The notes under the pieces: model-generated
What the model saw: only the letters and a program-made list of their open reading frames with translations
Databases searched by the model: none
What the model was told of the DNA's origin: nothing
Shown here: piece after piece, positions 1 through 5,646 of the stretch
How positions within the stretch are numbered: the stretch's first letter is position 1
Layout of the letters: each line of letters starts with the position of its first letter
Source: Anaerolineae bacterium
GTDB taxonomy: Bacteria; Chloroflexota; Anaerolineae; Promineifilales; Promineifilaceae
Direction: 5' to 3'
Length of the DNA: 8,723 bases
Assembly (NCBI GenBank): GCA_028284105.1
Contig: JANQSK010001116.1
Coordinates: forward strand, 1-8,723
Made by a program: the position numbers and the translations under genes

Positions 1-749
1 TGCGCTGTATTGATTTTCCAACAATGGTTAAAGACGGCTCAGGTTGGGGCGCAATGGGAGGTATCTCTGCGGGGATGATGGCCCAAGCCGGCTTTACGGG
101 TGCCCCTGCTATCACAATCGACTCTGATGAGGCTGCCCAATATTGGCAAGATCTTGGCACCCATTGGACGCTCGCAGATCAATATTTCAAAAAGTACGCC
201 GTTTGCTACTGGGCACAGCCAGCCATTGCAGCCACCCTTCAACTCAAAGAAGCCCACAATCTTGAACCCAATCAAATAGAAAAGATCGAGGTATCAACTT
301 TCCATGAAGCAACCAGATTGGCTATGCGAAAACCAAGTAATACGGAAGAAGCTCAGTACAGCTTACCCTTCCCTGTTGCCGCCGCGCTTGTTCACGGGCA
401 AATTAGCTATCCAGAGATTGCGGGCGACAATTTAACACATCCCACAGTGATGGACTTAGTTGATCGCGTCGAAATGAGTGAAAATGATGAATATAACAGA
501 ATTTTCCCCAACGATCGCTTCTGTCGAGTAACCATCACCACAAAAACGGGTGCTCAATATGTCTCAGAACCCACAACCCCACCGTGGACTGAAAAAGCAC
601 CGCCAAGCGATCAGGAACTTATCGATAAGTTCCATTTCATTTCTACACAGTGCATGCCTCAAGAGAATGTGACTGCCTTGGAAACGGCCGTTTGGCAAAT
701 GGACAACCTTGAAAAGGTCGACACGCTAGTGGAGTATCTCCAAAGATAA
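1..749 (+). CDS. MmgE/PrpD family protein, C-terminal part (5' end outside window)
   Basis: The frame is open to the left edge (first full codon at 3, reading R-C-I-D-F-P-T before the ATG at 24). That ATG is therefore internal and the gene starts outside the window. About 249 residues are visible of a family usually near 450. Family marks are the stretch KDGSGWGAMGG (nt 30-62), which matches the glycine-rich segment of 2-methylcitrate dehydratase/aconitate decarboxylase-like proteins, and KYAVCYWAQPAIAA (from nt 192), the conserved K-Y/P-x-C-x-x-x-H/Q-P block. The C-terminal half forms the smaller alpha/beta domain in this fold. Known members act on small carboxylic acids (2-methylcitrate, cis-aconitate), but many bacterial paralogues have unknown substrates, so no PrpD activity is claimed. 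The family His in the H-P pair is Gln here (A-Q-P). The gene ends with TAA at 747-749 and faces the PIG-L gene convergently across a palindromic element. Confidence 0.85.
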   Translation, partial: RCIDFPTMVKDGSGWGAMGGISAGMMAQAGFTGAPAITIDSDEAAQYWQDLGTHWTLADQYFKKYAVCYWAQPAIAATLQLKEAHNLEPNQIEKIEVSTFHEATRLAMRKPSNTEEAQYSLPFPVAAALVHGQISYPEIAGDNLTHPTVMDLVDRVEMSENDEYNRIFPNDRFCRVTITTKTGAQYVSEPTTPPWTEKAPPSDQELIDKFHFISTQCMPQENVTALETAVWQMDNLEKVDTLVEYLQR

Positions 750-764
750 TCAAGTCATACTGAT

Positions 765-923
765 GTCATGTCGAGCGATGTTACAACTTTGGTTCTTTAC
801 ACAATTAAGCAGTCGAGACATCTCAATGCAAACTGCTTTCAACCCAGTTAAGATTCAGATATAGAGATGTCTCGGCTAGCTTTATTAGTTAGGTATTAAA
901 TGGGTTTGTTTGCTCGACATGAC
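765..923. repeat. Two-unit palindromic intergenic element (REP/BIME-like), copy 1
   Basis: Two nested inverted repeats share one centre near 844. The outer arms GTCATGTCGAGC (765-776) and GCTCGACATGAC (912-923) are perfect over 12 bp. The inner arms CGAGACATCTC (814-824) and GAGATGTCTCG (864-874) are perfect over 11 bp. The element therefore reads as two 60-nt units in opposite orientation (765-824 and 864-923) around a 39-nt spacer. It lies between the stop codons of two convergent genes, where it could fold in both transcripts and act as a bidirectional transcription end or an mRNA 3' protector. There is no T-tract of the intrinsic-terminator kind. A very short hairpin ATGAC-GTTTT-GTCAT (919-933) abuts the PIG-L stop codon. 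The element resembles the one at 2007-2196 in architecture and arm sequence. Confidence 0.7.
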
Positions 924-934
924 GTTTTGTCATC

Positions 935-1696
935 CTACCAAACACGGAGGGTTTTGAAGCGTTCCCCGTACTCGAAGTCCGCATTTTCAGCGTGCCCTTT
1001 ATCTAAATCTTTCATCCATTGCAAACCTTCTTTTTCGTTTTTGAACTGACTTTTATGGGCAAGGCACCCTTGAACTTTCTGTGGATATACGGCCGTTACA
1101 TCGACCAACACATCCGGCTGGCGATCAGATGAAAAAAGAAAGACGCGTTCAATGCAGCCAACATCTGCCCCATCTTGTTCAAGCTGTTCAGGTTGGTACA
1201 GAAACATTTTAGAAGGCATATAGGCATCAATCGCAGCTTGGCTGGCAGCCACATGATCAGGATGAATTTGACCGGTCCAGAATGGATCAAATGTCAACAA
1301 AGTATCGGCTTGTGTGATTCGATACAAGTTCGCAATTTGAGCTCTCAGAGTCAAATCAGCAACCAATTCTCCATCAGGATGTCCCAAATTGAAGGTTTGT
1401 TTAATGCCTAGAACAGAAGCGGCCGTTTCTGTTTCAACCTGTCGCACCTCTGCAAGCGTCTTTCTATCTAAGGTCCGATCATTTGTCCCAATATCTCCCA
1501 ACGTACAGTTCACTGAATAAATCTCTACACCTTGCTGTGCAAGTTTATAAATTGTTCCACCACACATCGTTTCCAAATCATCTGGGTGGGCAGCCACGAC
1601 AATCACTTTTCTAACCTCTTCAAAAGCTTCAAATCCTATTCGTTCGTCTTCCATCTGTTCAATATACTCCATTCTGAGATGTTTTTGCAGAATCAT
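935..1696 (-). CDS. PIG-L/LmbE-family zinc-dependent deacetylase
   Basis: The 253-residue product has both family signatures: AHPDDLE at residues 36-42 and HPDH at 145-148. By family knowledge, His37, Asp40 and His148 bind zinc and Asp39 acts as the base. The family hydrolyses N-acetyl groups from amino sugars such as GlcNAc-phosphatidylinositol, GlcNAc-inositol and diacetylchitobiose; the substrate here is unknown. The length is normal and no signal peptide is seen, so it is probably cytoplasmic. The start is uncertain. Met1 (1696) has no Shine-Dalgarno and sits right behind a candidate -10 box. Met9 (1672) also lacks one. Met15 (1654) has GGAG 12 nt upstream and still leaves 21 residues before the zinc motif. 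The gene is transcribed alone, divergent from the phosphodiesterase operon. An 11-bp inverted repeat overlaps its likely promoter, suggesting operator control. Confidence 0.9.
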   Translation of the reverse strand: MILQKHLRMEYIEQMEDERIGFEAFEEVRKVIVVAAHPDDLETMCGGTIYKLAQQGVEIYSVNCTLGDIGTNDRTLDRKTLAEVRQVETETAASVLGIKQTFNLGHPDGELVADLTLRAQIANLYRITQADTLLTFDPFWTGQIHPDHVAASQAAIDAYMPSKMFLYQPEQLEQDGADVGCIERVFLFSSDRQPDVLVDVTAVYPQKVQGCLAHKSQFKNEKEGLQWMKDLDKGHAENADFEYGERFKTLRVW

Positions 1697-1703
1697 CTAC
1701 CGA

Positions 1704-1733
1704 CTTATAACCATTGTTTTTTGTAAATCACAA
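1704..1733 (-). promoter_or_regulatory. Candidate promoter of the PIG-L gene
   Basis: On the minus strand TTGTGA (-35, 1728-1733) and TATAAG (-10, 1704-1709) are separated by 18 bp. Transcription would begin about 7 nt further on, almost at the first possible ATG (1696). That gives either a leaderless mRNA or use of the internal start at 1654. The -35 box lies inside the proximal arm of the inverted repeat 1723-1774. Confidence 0.4.
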
Positions 1734-1774
1734 AAGTTTTACAATTTAGAGCAGCTTCAATGATTGTGATTTAC
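1723..1774. promoter_or_regulatory. Inverted repeat, probable operator upstream of the PIG-L gene
   Basis: GTAAATCACAA (1723-1733) and TTGTGATTTAC (1764-1774) form a perfect 11-bp inverted repeat with a 30-bp AT-rich spacer, centre to centre about 41 bp. The proximal arm covers the candidate -35 box of the PIG-L gene. This geometry fits two regulator sites about four helical turns apart on one DNA face, or a repressor that loops the DNA. A further partial copy, AATCACA, occurs near 1820. The regulator is unknown. Confidence 0.45.
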
Positions 1775-2006
1775 TCATCGACAGCCTTTGTAAGACATCT
1801 TTTTTAGAAAACTCTCTGTCAATCACATATATCATTTTCTATATTTATTATCAGAAAATAGCCAAACAGAAAGCAATATTTCCATCTTCTTTTACTGTAC
1901 TCTCATTGGATTTGTAGAGATCTCCTCAGCATTGATCATAATGATTGGAACACAGCCCAATCTCAATTACCTACGGGTTTTCAGTGTTTGAGAAAGTGCA
2001 CAAAGC

Positions 2007-2196
2007 ATGGTCACCCTGAGCAGAGCAAAGCGGCGTCGAAGGGTCGCAATAACCTTTGCAAACCTCACTCTATTCCGGCAAACTATTCAGTTTGCCAAGC
2101 AAGGGAACCAATTTCGGGCTTCAAAGCGATCCTTCAACTGCACACCTCTGCATTTGACCTAGTTTTGGTTCAACCCGTTCCGTTCAGGATGACCAT
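2007..2196. repeat. Two-unit palindromic intergenic element (REP/BIME-like), copy 2
   Basis: The outer arms 2007-2026 (ATGGTCACCCTGAGC...) and 2177-2196 (...TTCAGGATGACCAT) pair over 20 positions with two mismatches and two G-T pairs. The inner arms GTCGAAGGGTCGC (2035-2047) and GCGATCCTTCAAC (2126-2138) pair over 13 positions with one mismatch and one G-T pair. The core GGCAAAC (2077-2083) and GTTTGCC (2090-2096) is a perfect 7-bp stem with a 6-nt loop and shares its centre, near 2086, with the inner arms. Each half also folds locally, ACCCT with AGGGT on the left and ATCCT with AGGAT on the right. It is thus two inverted REP-like units, the right one longer. No coding capacity is evident. 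Like the element at 765-923, the units begin GTCA-N4-GA and end near GTCGA-N3-TC-N-C, so both may belong to one dispersed family. Confidence 0.65.
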
Positions 2197-2220
2197 TTGA
2201 GCAAGGCGTTAGAATAGGCC

Positions 2221-2247
2221 AAACTGCTCTTGTGCAGTTTTTCTTTT
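2221..2247 (+). terminator. Hairpin with T-rich tail, candidate intrinsic terminator
   Basis: AAACTGC (2221-2227) and GCAGTTT (2234-2240) form a perfect 7-bp stem with a 6-nt loop, followed by a T-rich run to 2247. It reads on the plus strand, yet no plus-strand gene lies upstream after the convergent junction at 935. It could end a small untranslated transcript from 1780-2220, insulate the operon that starts at 2346, or be residual. The stem has only three G-C pairs, so strength is modest. Confidence 0.4.
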
Positions 2248-2280
2248 ACTTAAAAAACCGTGCTCAATAACCCATTTCAC

Positions 2281-2309
2281 TTTACGATCTGCCCAAAGCC
2301 CGATAAAAT
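2281..2309 (+). promoter_or_regulatory. Candidate promoter of the phosphodiesterase-oxygenase-AKR operon
   Basis: TTTACG (2281-2286) and TAAAAT (2304-2309) are separated by 17 bp. The expected start near 2316 leaves a leader of about 30 nt, ending in AGAGGA (2335-2340), a good Shine-Dalgarno 5 nt before the ATG at 2346. The -35 box is a weak match. Confidence 0.4.
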
Positions 2310-2345
2310 TTTTAAACACAGTCTGCCCGAGAGAAGAGGAAAATC

Positions 2346-3131
2346 ATGAATCCAACTGTCTATATCAGTATTGATGGCGTTAGACCAGATGCTATTCCAT
2401 TAGCCAATACCCCAAATCTTGATCATTTAATCGCTACCGGTGCCTCTACAATGAAGGCTCAATCTTCGATGCCCACGATTACGCTGCCCTGCCACACCAC
2501 CACTTTTTTTAGTGTGCCCGCCACTCGGCATGGTGTGATTAGCAACGATTGGCGACCGATGGCGCGACCCGTTGAGAGCATTTTTGATGTAGCCTATAAA
2601 AACGGCCGTAAAACTGCCGCCTTCCACTGCTGGGGGATGTTTCAAAATTTAAGCCACCCAGACAACATCTCTATGCAAACGATTCGGCACTATGTGGATT
2701 ATGGGGCTGATGTGGATCGCTGGGTGAAAAATGATGCTGTTCGATATTTTGAAAACGAAACGGCCGATTTCACATTCATCTATTTCCTTATGACAGATAA
2801 TATCGGCCACAAATTTGGCTGGTTATCTCCTGAATATTTGGCCGAGCTAGAACGAGTCGATGGGTACATTGGTGAGGTCATTGAAGCATTACCTGATAGC
2901 ATGACAATCATCATTCACGCCGATCATGGAGGACACGAACGCACACATGGTACAGACATGCCTGAAGATATGACGGTCCCTTGGATCATTAATGGGCCAT
3001 CTGTAAAAGAGGGGTACACCATCGAAACGACCGTTACAATCTTAGACACAGCACCAACGGTCGCCCATCTGCTTGGTGTTCCCCCTTCACCCGATTGGGA
3101 GGGAACGGCCGTGTTGGAGGCGTTCAAATGA
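2346..3131 (+). CDS. Alkaline phosphatase superfamily phosphodiesterase (NPP-like)
   Basis: The 261-residue protein has the metal-site layout of nucleotide pyrophosphatase/phosphodiesterase and related enzymes. Asp10 lies in SIDGVRPD. The probable nucleophile Thr46 is in PTITLPCH (compare K-T-F-P-N-H in NPPs). Asn67 is in VISNDW, Asp151 and His155 in MTDNIGHKFG, and Asp193, His194 and His201 in HADHGGHERTHG. These would hold two zinc ions in a phospho- or sulfo-ester hydrolase. It is shorter than eukaryotic NPPs (near 400 residues) but similar to compact bacterial members. No signal peptide is evident, so it is probably cytoplasmic. It has a good Shine-Dalgarno (AGAGGA, 5-nt spacing). Its stop codon overlaps the next start as ATGA. 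Phosphodiester versus phosphonate, phosphomonoester or sulfate-ester specificity cannot be settled by eye. Confidence 0.85.
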   Translation: MNPTVYISIDGVRPDAIPLANTPNLDHLIATGASTMKAQSSMPTITLPCHTTTFFSVPATRHGVISNDWRPMARPVESIFDVAYKNGRKTAAFHCWGMFQNLSHPDNISMQTIRHYVDYGADVDRWVKNDAVRYFENETADFTFIYFLMTDNIGHKFGWLSPEYLAELERVDGYIGEVIEALPDSMTIIIHADHGGHERTHGTDMPEDMTVPWIINGPSVKEGYTIETTVTILDTAPTVAHLLGVPPSPDWEGTAVLEAFK

Positions 3132-4033
3132 TACCCATCATTGACATCTCTCAAGACAAGCAGACCGTTGCACAGCAAATAGCCCAGGCGTGTGAAACGA
3201 TTGGCTTCTTCTTGATTGAAGGACACGGCATCGATCTTTCACTCATTCAAACGGTGAACAAACAAGCGCAGACGTTTTTTGATTTAACGGCCGTTGAAAA
3301 AAACCAATACACCGTCGAAGGTGGGATGGGGTATATTGGGCAAAGTGGTGAACAGCTTGCTGCTAGTTCCGATGATGAAACAGTTAAAGATGTAAAAGAA
3401 TCTTTGAATTTATCACTACCGATTGATGATTCAAGCTGGCCCAGTGAGCCTCCTCAATTTCAGCAAAACACAGCCACCTATATTCAAAGCCTCATCGATC
3501 TTGCTCAACAATTAATGCAGCTATTTGCTTTGGCCCTTGAAATCGATGAACAGTGGTTTGATGATAAAATCGACCAACCGCGTACCATCTTACGCCTGCT
3601 CAACTATCCTCCGATTAAAAATCAACAACCCAATTTATCCAGAGCCGGTGCGCATACCGACTATGGCACCTTAACCATTCTTTGGTCCCCAGATTCTCGC
3701 GGCCTGCAAGCCCAAAACCGGCAAGGGGATTGGGTCGATGTTATTGCCAAACCCAATCAGTTTATTATTAACATTGGTGACTTGATGATGAATTGGACCA
3801 ATGATCGCTGGATTTCAACCCCTCACAAAGTAGTGCCACAACCAGACACGGTAGGCAAACGGCGTAACTCATTGGCCTTTTTTCATAACCCCAACCCAAA
3901 TGCTTTAATTGAATGTATTGATACCTGTCACTCTGAAAGCAATCCACCTAAATATGCCCCGATTTTAGCGAAAGAACATCTTGAAATGAAGATTTCTAAA
4001 AGTCTCGGCAAGGAAGTGAAAATTGATGATTAA
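3128..4033 (+). CDS. Isopenicillin N synthase-like Fe(II)/2-oxoglutarate oxygenase
   Basis: The 301-residue protein begins PIIDIS and GFFLIEGHGI (residues 26-35), typical of the N-terminal DIOX_N region. It then has the iron triad in AHTDYGTLTIL (His176, Asp178) and STPHKVV (His233), and R-N-S (Arg246-Ser248), the R-x-S clamp for the 2-oxoglutarate C5-carboxylate. All catalytic residues are present, so it should be an active cytoplasmic oxygenase. The family includes plant DIOX enzymes, gibberellin oxidases and IPNS itself; the substrate here is unknown. The start at 3128 is chosen over an in-frame ATG at 3095. It has GGAGG at 3116-3120 with 7-nt spacing, forms an ATGA overlap with the phosphodiesterase stop, and makes the protein begin at the family's usual point. 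Its 3' end overlaps the next gene by 8 nt, implying translational coupling. Confidence 0.9.
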   Translation: MIPIIDISQDKQTVAQQIAQACETIGFFLIEGHGIDLSLIQTVNKQAQTFFDLTAVEKNQYTVEGGMGYIGQSGEQLAASSDDETVKDVKESLNLSLPIDDSSWPSEPPQFQQNTATYIQSLIDLAQQLMQLFALALEIDEQWFDDKIDQPRTILRLLNYPPIKNQQPNLSRAGAHTDYGTLTILWSPDSRGLQAQNRQGDWVDVIAKPNQFIINIGDLMMNWTNDRWISTPHKVVPQPDTVGKRRNSLAFFHNPNPNALIECIDTCHSESNPPKYAPILAKEHLEMKISKSLGKEVKIDD

Positions 4034-5477
4034 ACGAACTGAACTCGCCCCCGGTTTTACAATCTCCCCCATCATTACAGGTCTGTGGCAGATAGCAGAT
4101 ATGGAGCGCAACGGCCGTTCCCTCGATCCCAAAGAGACAGCCAAAGCGATGCAGCCCTATTTTGACGCCGGCTTAACAACCTTCGACATGGCTGACCATT
4201 ACGGCTCTGCCGAGCTCATTTCCGGTGAATTTCGTCAAAGTTTACCCAATAAAGATGATGTGCAGCTATTTACAAAATGGGTTCCCAAAGCAGGTGTTGT
4301 CACTCGCGAAGAGGTCAAAACGGCCGTTCAAATTTCACTAGATCGCTTGCAAACAGACAAGCTCGATCTTCTCCAATATCACTGCTGGAATTATGGCGAT
4401 CCTATTTGGCTTGACACATTATTTTGGCTTCAAGAGCTTAAAGAAGAAGGCCTCATTCGTAATCTAGGACTTACCAATGTTGATACAGCCCATCTGCGAA
4501 TGGCATTGACTAGCGGTATCGATATCGTCACCAACCAAGTTAGCTACTCTTTACTCGACCAGCGTGCAAGCCTAGGAATGAGCGCCCTCTGTGAAGAGTT
4601 CAATGTCAAAATTTTGGCGTTTGGCACCGTAGCGGGCGGTTTCTTATCTGAAAAATGGCTCAATAAGCCTGAACCAAATTGGGATAATTTGGACACGTGG
4701 TCGCAGATGAAATACGGCCGTTATATTCAAACCCTTGGCGGTTGGGATCCGTTCCAGAATCTTCTCGGCACAATGAAAGAGATAGCCAACAAGCATCAAG
4801 TCTCAATTGCCAATGTGGCTTGCAAGGCCATTCTTCAACAACCATCAGTAGCAGGCGTCATTATAGGAGCCCGACTCGGTCAAAATGAGCATATAGAAAA
4901 CAATCTTAATCTACTCAACTTTAATTTAGATGGAAATGATTGGATTCTCCTCGCCTCCGCTTATGAACAGTTGGGGTCTATTCCAGGCGACTGTGGTGAT
5001 GAATATCGAAAGCCCCCCTTCCTAACAGCATCCGGCGATTTAAGCCACCATCTAGAACAAATACCAGCTCCTTACCCAACCTCTACTCGCGAAGATGGAG
5101 CCATTCAGGTTTTTACAGGCACCATTTGGGAGGAATTAGCCGGTTTCTGTCGGGCGATTCAACAGGGAGAGGAGGTTCACATCTCTGGAACAACAGCAAC
5201 ACATGGGAATCAACTCATTGGCGGTGATGATCCAGCCTCTCAAACCCATTTTATAATCGACAAAATCGAAGGTGTTTTACAAAGCTTAAACGGCCGTTTA
5301 GAAGACGTCATTCGGACCCGAATCTACATTCGAAATGTCGATCAATGGGAGCCAATTACCTTGGCACACGGAGAACGCTTTGGTCACATTCAACCAGCCA
5401 ACACCCTCGTCCAAGCAGCCCTCGTTGGAGACGAATATTTAGTCGAAATCGAAGTCGATGCCCGAATAAAACAATAA
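4026..5477 (+). CDS. Aldo/keto reductase fused to a RidA-like domain
   Basis: The 483-residue protein has two parts. Residues 1 to about 325 are an aldo/keto reductase barrel with the full catalytic tetrad Asp54 and Tyr59 (in FDMADHYG), Lys84 and His119, and a late IIGAR segment expected to contact NADP(H). Residues about 355-483 match the RidA/YjgF/YER057c fold, with HISGTTATHG, an RTRIYIRNV strand and LVEIEVDA near the end. In RidA deaminases an Arg (Arg105 in E. coli RidA) sits in P-A-R-S; here the position is Asn459 (P-A-N-T), while the later Glu is kept (Glu474). Imine-deaminase activity is therefore doubtful; a scaffold or ligand-binding role is inferred. Both parts are intact in one frame with no frameshift sign. 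The ATG at 4026 is preferred to the TTG at 4023; AGGA at 4011-4014 is 11 nt upstream. Last gene of its operon. Confidence 0.9.
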   Translation: MIKRTELAPGFTISPIITGLWQIADMERNGRSLDPKETAKAMQPYFDAGLTTFDMADHYGSAELISGEFRQSLPNKDDVQLFTKWVPKAGVVTREEVKTAVQISLDRLQTDKLDLLQYHCWNYGDPIWLDTLFWLQELKEEGLIRNLGLTNVDTAHLRMALTSGIDIVTNQVSYSLLDQRASLGMSALCEEFNVKILAFGTVAGGFLSEKWLNKPEPNWDNLDTWSQMKYGRYIQTLGGWDPFQNLLGTMKEIANKHQVSIANVACKAILQQPSVAGVIIGARLGQNEHIENNLNLLNFNLDGNDWILLASAYEQLGSIPGDCGDEYRKPPFLTASGDLSHHLEQIPAPYPTSTREDGAIQVFTGTIWEELAGFCRAIQQGEEVHISGTTATHGNQLIGGDDPASQTHFIIDKIEGVLQSLNGRLEDVIRTRIYIRNVDQWEPITLAHGERFGHIQPANTLVQAALVGDEYLVEIEVDARIKQ

Positions 5478-5509
5478 TCCTCACAGGATTACAGATTTGA
5501 TTTTTAATT

Positions 5510-5543
5510 GATCAGGGTAGTACGTCTAACTTCTACCCTGATC
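5510..5543. terminator. Strong hairpin after the AKR-RidA gene, possible terminator without T-tract
   Basis: GATCAGGGTAG (5510-5520) and CTACCCTGATC (5533-5543) form a perfect 11-bp stem with a 12-nt loop, 33 nt after the stop codon. The plus strand continues with C-rich sequence rather than T's, so it is not a canonical intrinsic terminator. It may be an mRNA 3' stabiliser, a Rho-assisted end, or an operator-like palindrome upstream of the ROK promoter. Confidence 0.45.
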
Positions 5544-5570
5544 CCCAATCCCCAACCTCCAATCCCCAAT
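5543..5570. repeat. CCCCAAT-type degenerate heptamer repeats (G-rich on the minus strand)
   Basis: Successive units read CCCCAAT (5543-5549), CCCCAA (5550-5555), CCTCCAAT (5556-5563) and CCCCAAT (5564-5570). The form recalls the short tandemly repeated heptamers of filamentous cyanobacteria. The complementary strand has four clustered G-runs (GGGG, GGAGG, GGGG, GGGG) and could form a G-quadruplex on the template strand just upstream of the ROK promoter. The array ends 4 bp before the candidate -35 box. Confidence 0.6.
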
Positions 5571-5574
5571 TTCT

Positions 5575-5602
5575 TTGCCAAACCAATGTTTTCATTTATA
5601 AT
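5575..5602 (+). promoter_or_regulatory. Candidate promoter of the ROK-monooxygenase operon
   Basis: TTGCCA (5575-5580) and a perfect TATAAT (5597-5602) are separated by 16 bp. This is the best sigma70-like promoter in the window. Transcription would begin near 5609, giving a leader of about 38 nt before the ROK start codon. Confidence 0.6.
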
Positions 5603-5608
5603 GCCCGC

Positions 5609-5629
5609 AATAAATAAAAATGATTTATT
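5609..5629. promoter_or_regulatory. AT-rich palindrome at the ROK transcription start, candidate autoregulatory operator
   Basis: AATAAAT (5609-5615) and ATTTATT (5623-5629) form a perfect 7-bp inverted repeat with a 7-bp spacer at and just after the expected transcription start. AT-rich dyads of this kind are the usual targets of ROK repressors such as Mlc and NagC. Binding here would block the operon. The assignment to the ROK protein is inference from position. Confidence 0.45.
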
Positions 5630-5646
5630 AAATAGCAAAAACAAGT

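Larger units (their letters stand above)
1697..2345. other. Gene-free divergent intergenic region
   Basis: This 650-bp stretch separates the leftward PIG-L gene from the rightward phosphodiesterase operon. It holds the PIG-L promoter and inverted-repeat operator (1704-1774), an AT-rich segment with no recognisable gene (about 1775-2006), the second two-unit palindromic element (2007-2196), an orphan terminator-like hairpin (2221-2247), and the promoter and ribosome site of the phosphodiesterase (2281-2345). The only notable reading frame (1988-2200, plus) lies over the palindrome, has no ribosome site and no family features, so I do not call it a gene. Confidence 0.7.

Noticed and set aside
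24..26. ATG at 24 as the true start of the MmgE/PrpD gene
   Set aside because: The frame is open to the left edge and the residues before it continue the family sequence, so the gene is truncated by the window.
1175..1411. Plus-strand frame inside the PIG-L gene
   Set aside because: It is a shadow of the deacetylase coding strand.
1898..1952. Possible plus-strand promoter (TTGTAG, then CATAAT)
   Set aside because: The spacer is 19 bp with two weak boxes and no clear transcript to drive.
1988..2200. Plus-strand reading frame of about 70 codons
   Set aside because: It lies almost wholly on the palindromic element 2007-2196, has no ribosome site and no family features.
3095..3127. Earlier in-frame ATG for the Fe(II)/2OG oxygenase
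   Set aside because: The extra 11 residues (glycine-rich) have no family match; ATG 3128 has GGAGG at 7 nt and an ATGA overlap.
2924..3226. Minus-strand frame of 100 codons across the phosphodiesterase/oxygenase junction
   Set aside because: It is antisense to two clear genes and has no family features.
4023..4025. TTG as start of the AKR-RidA gene
   Set aside because: The adjacent ATG at 4026 is the stronger start and changes the product by one residue only.
5543..5570. CRISPR or minisatellite array
   Set aside because: There are only four degenerate 6-8 nt units and no spacers; recorded as short heptamer repeats instead.
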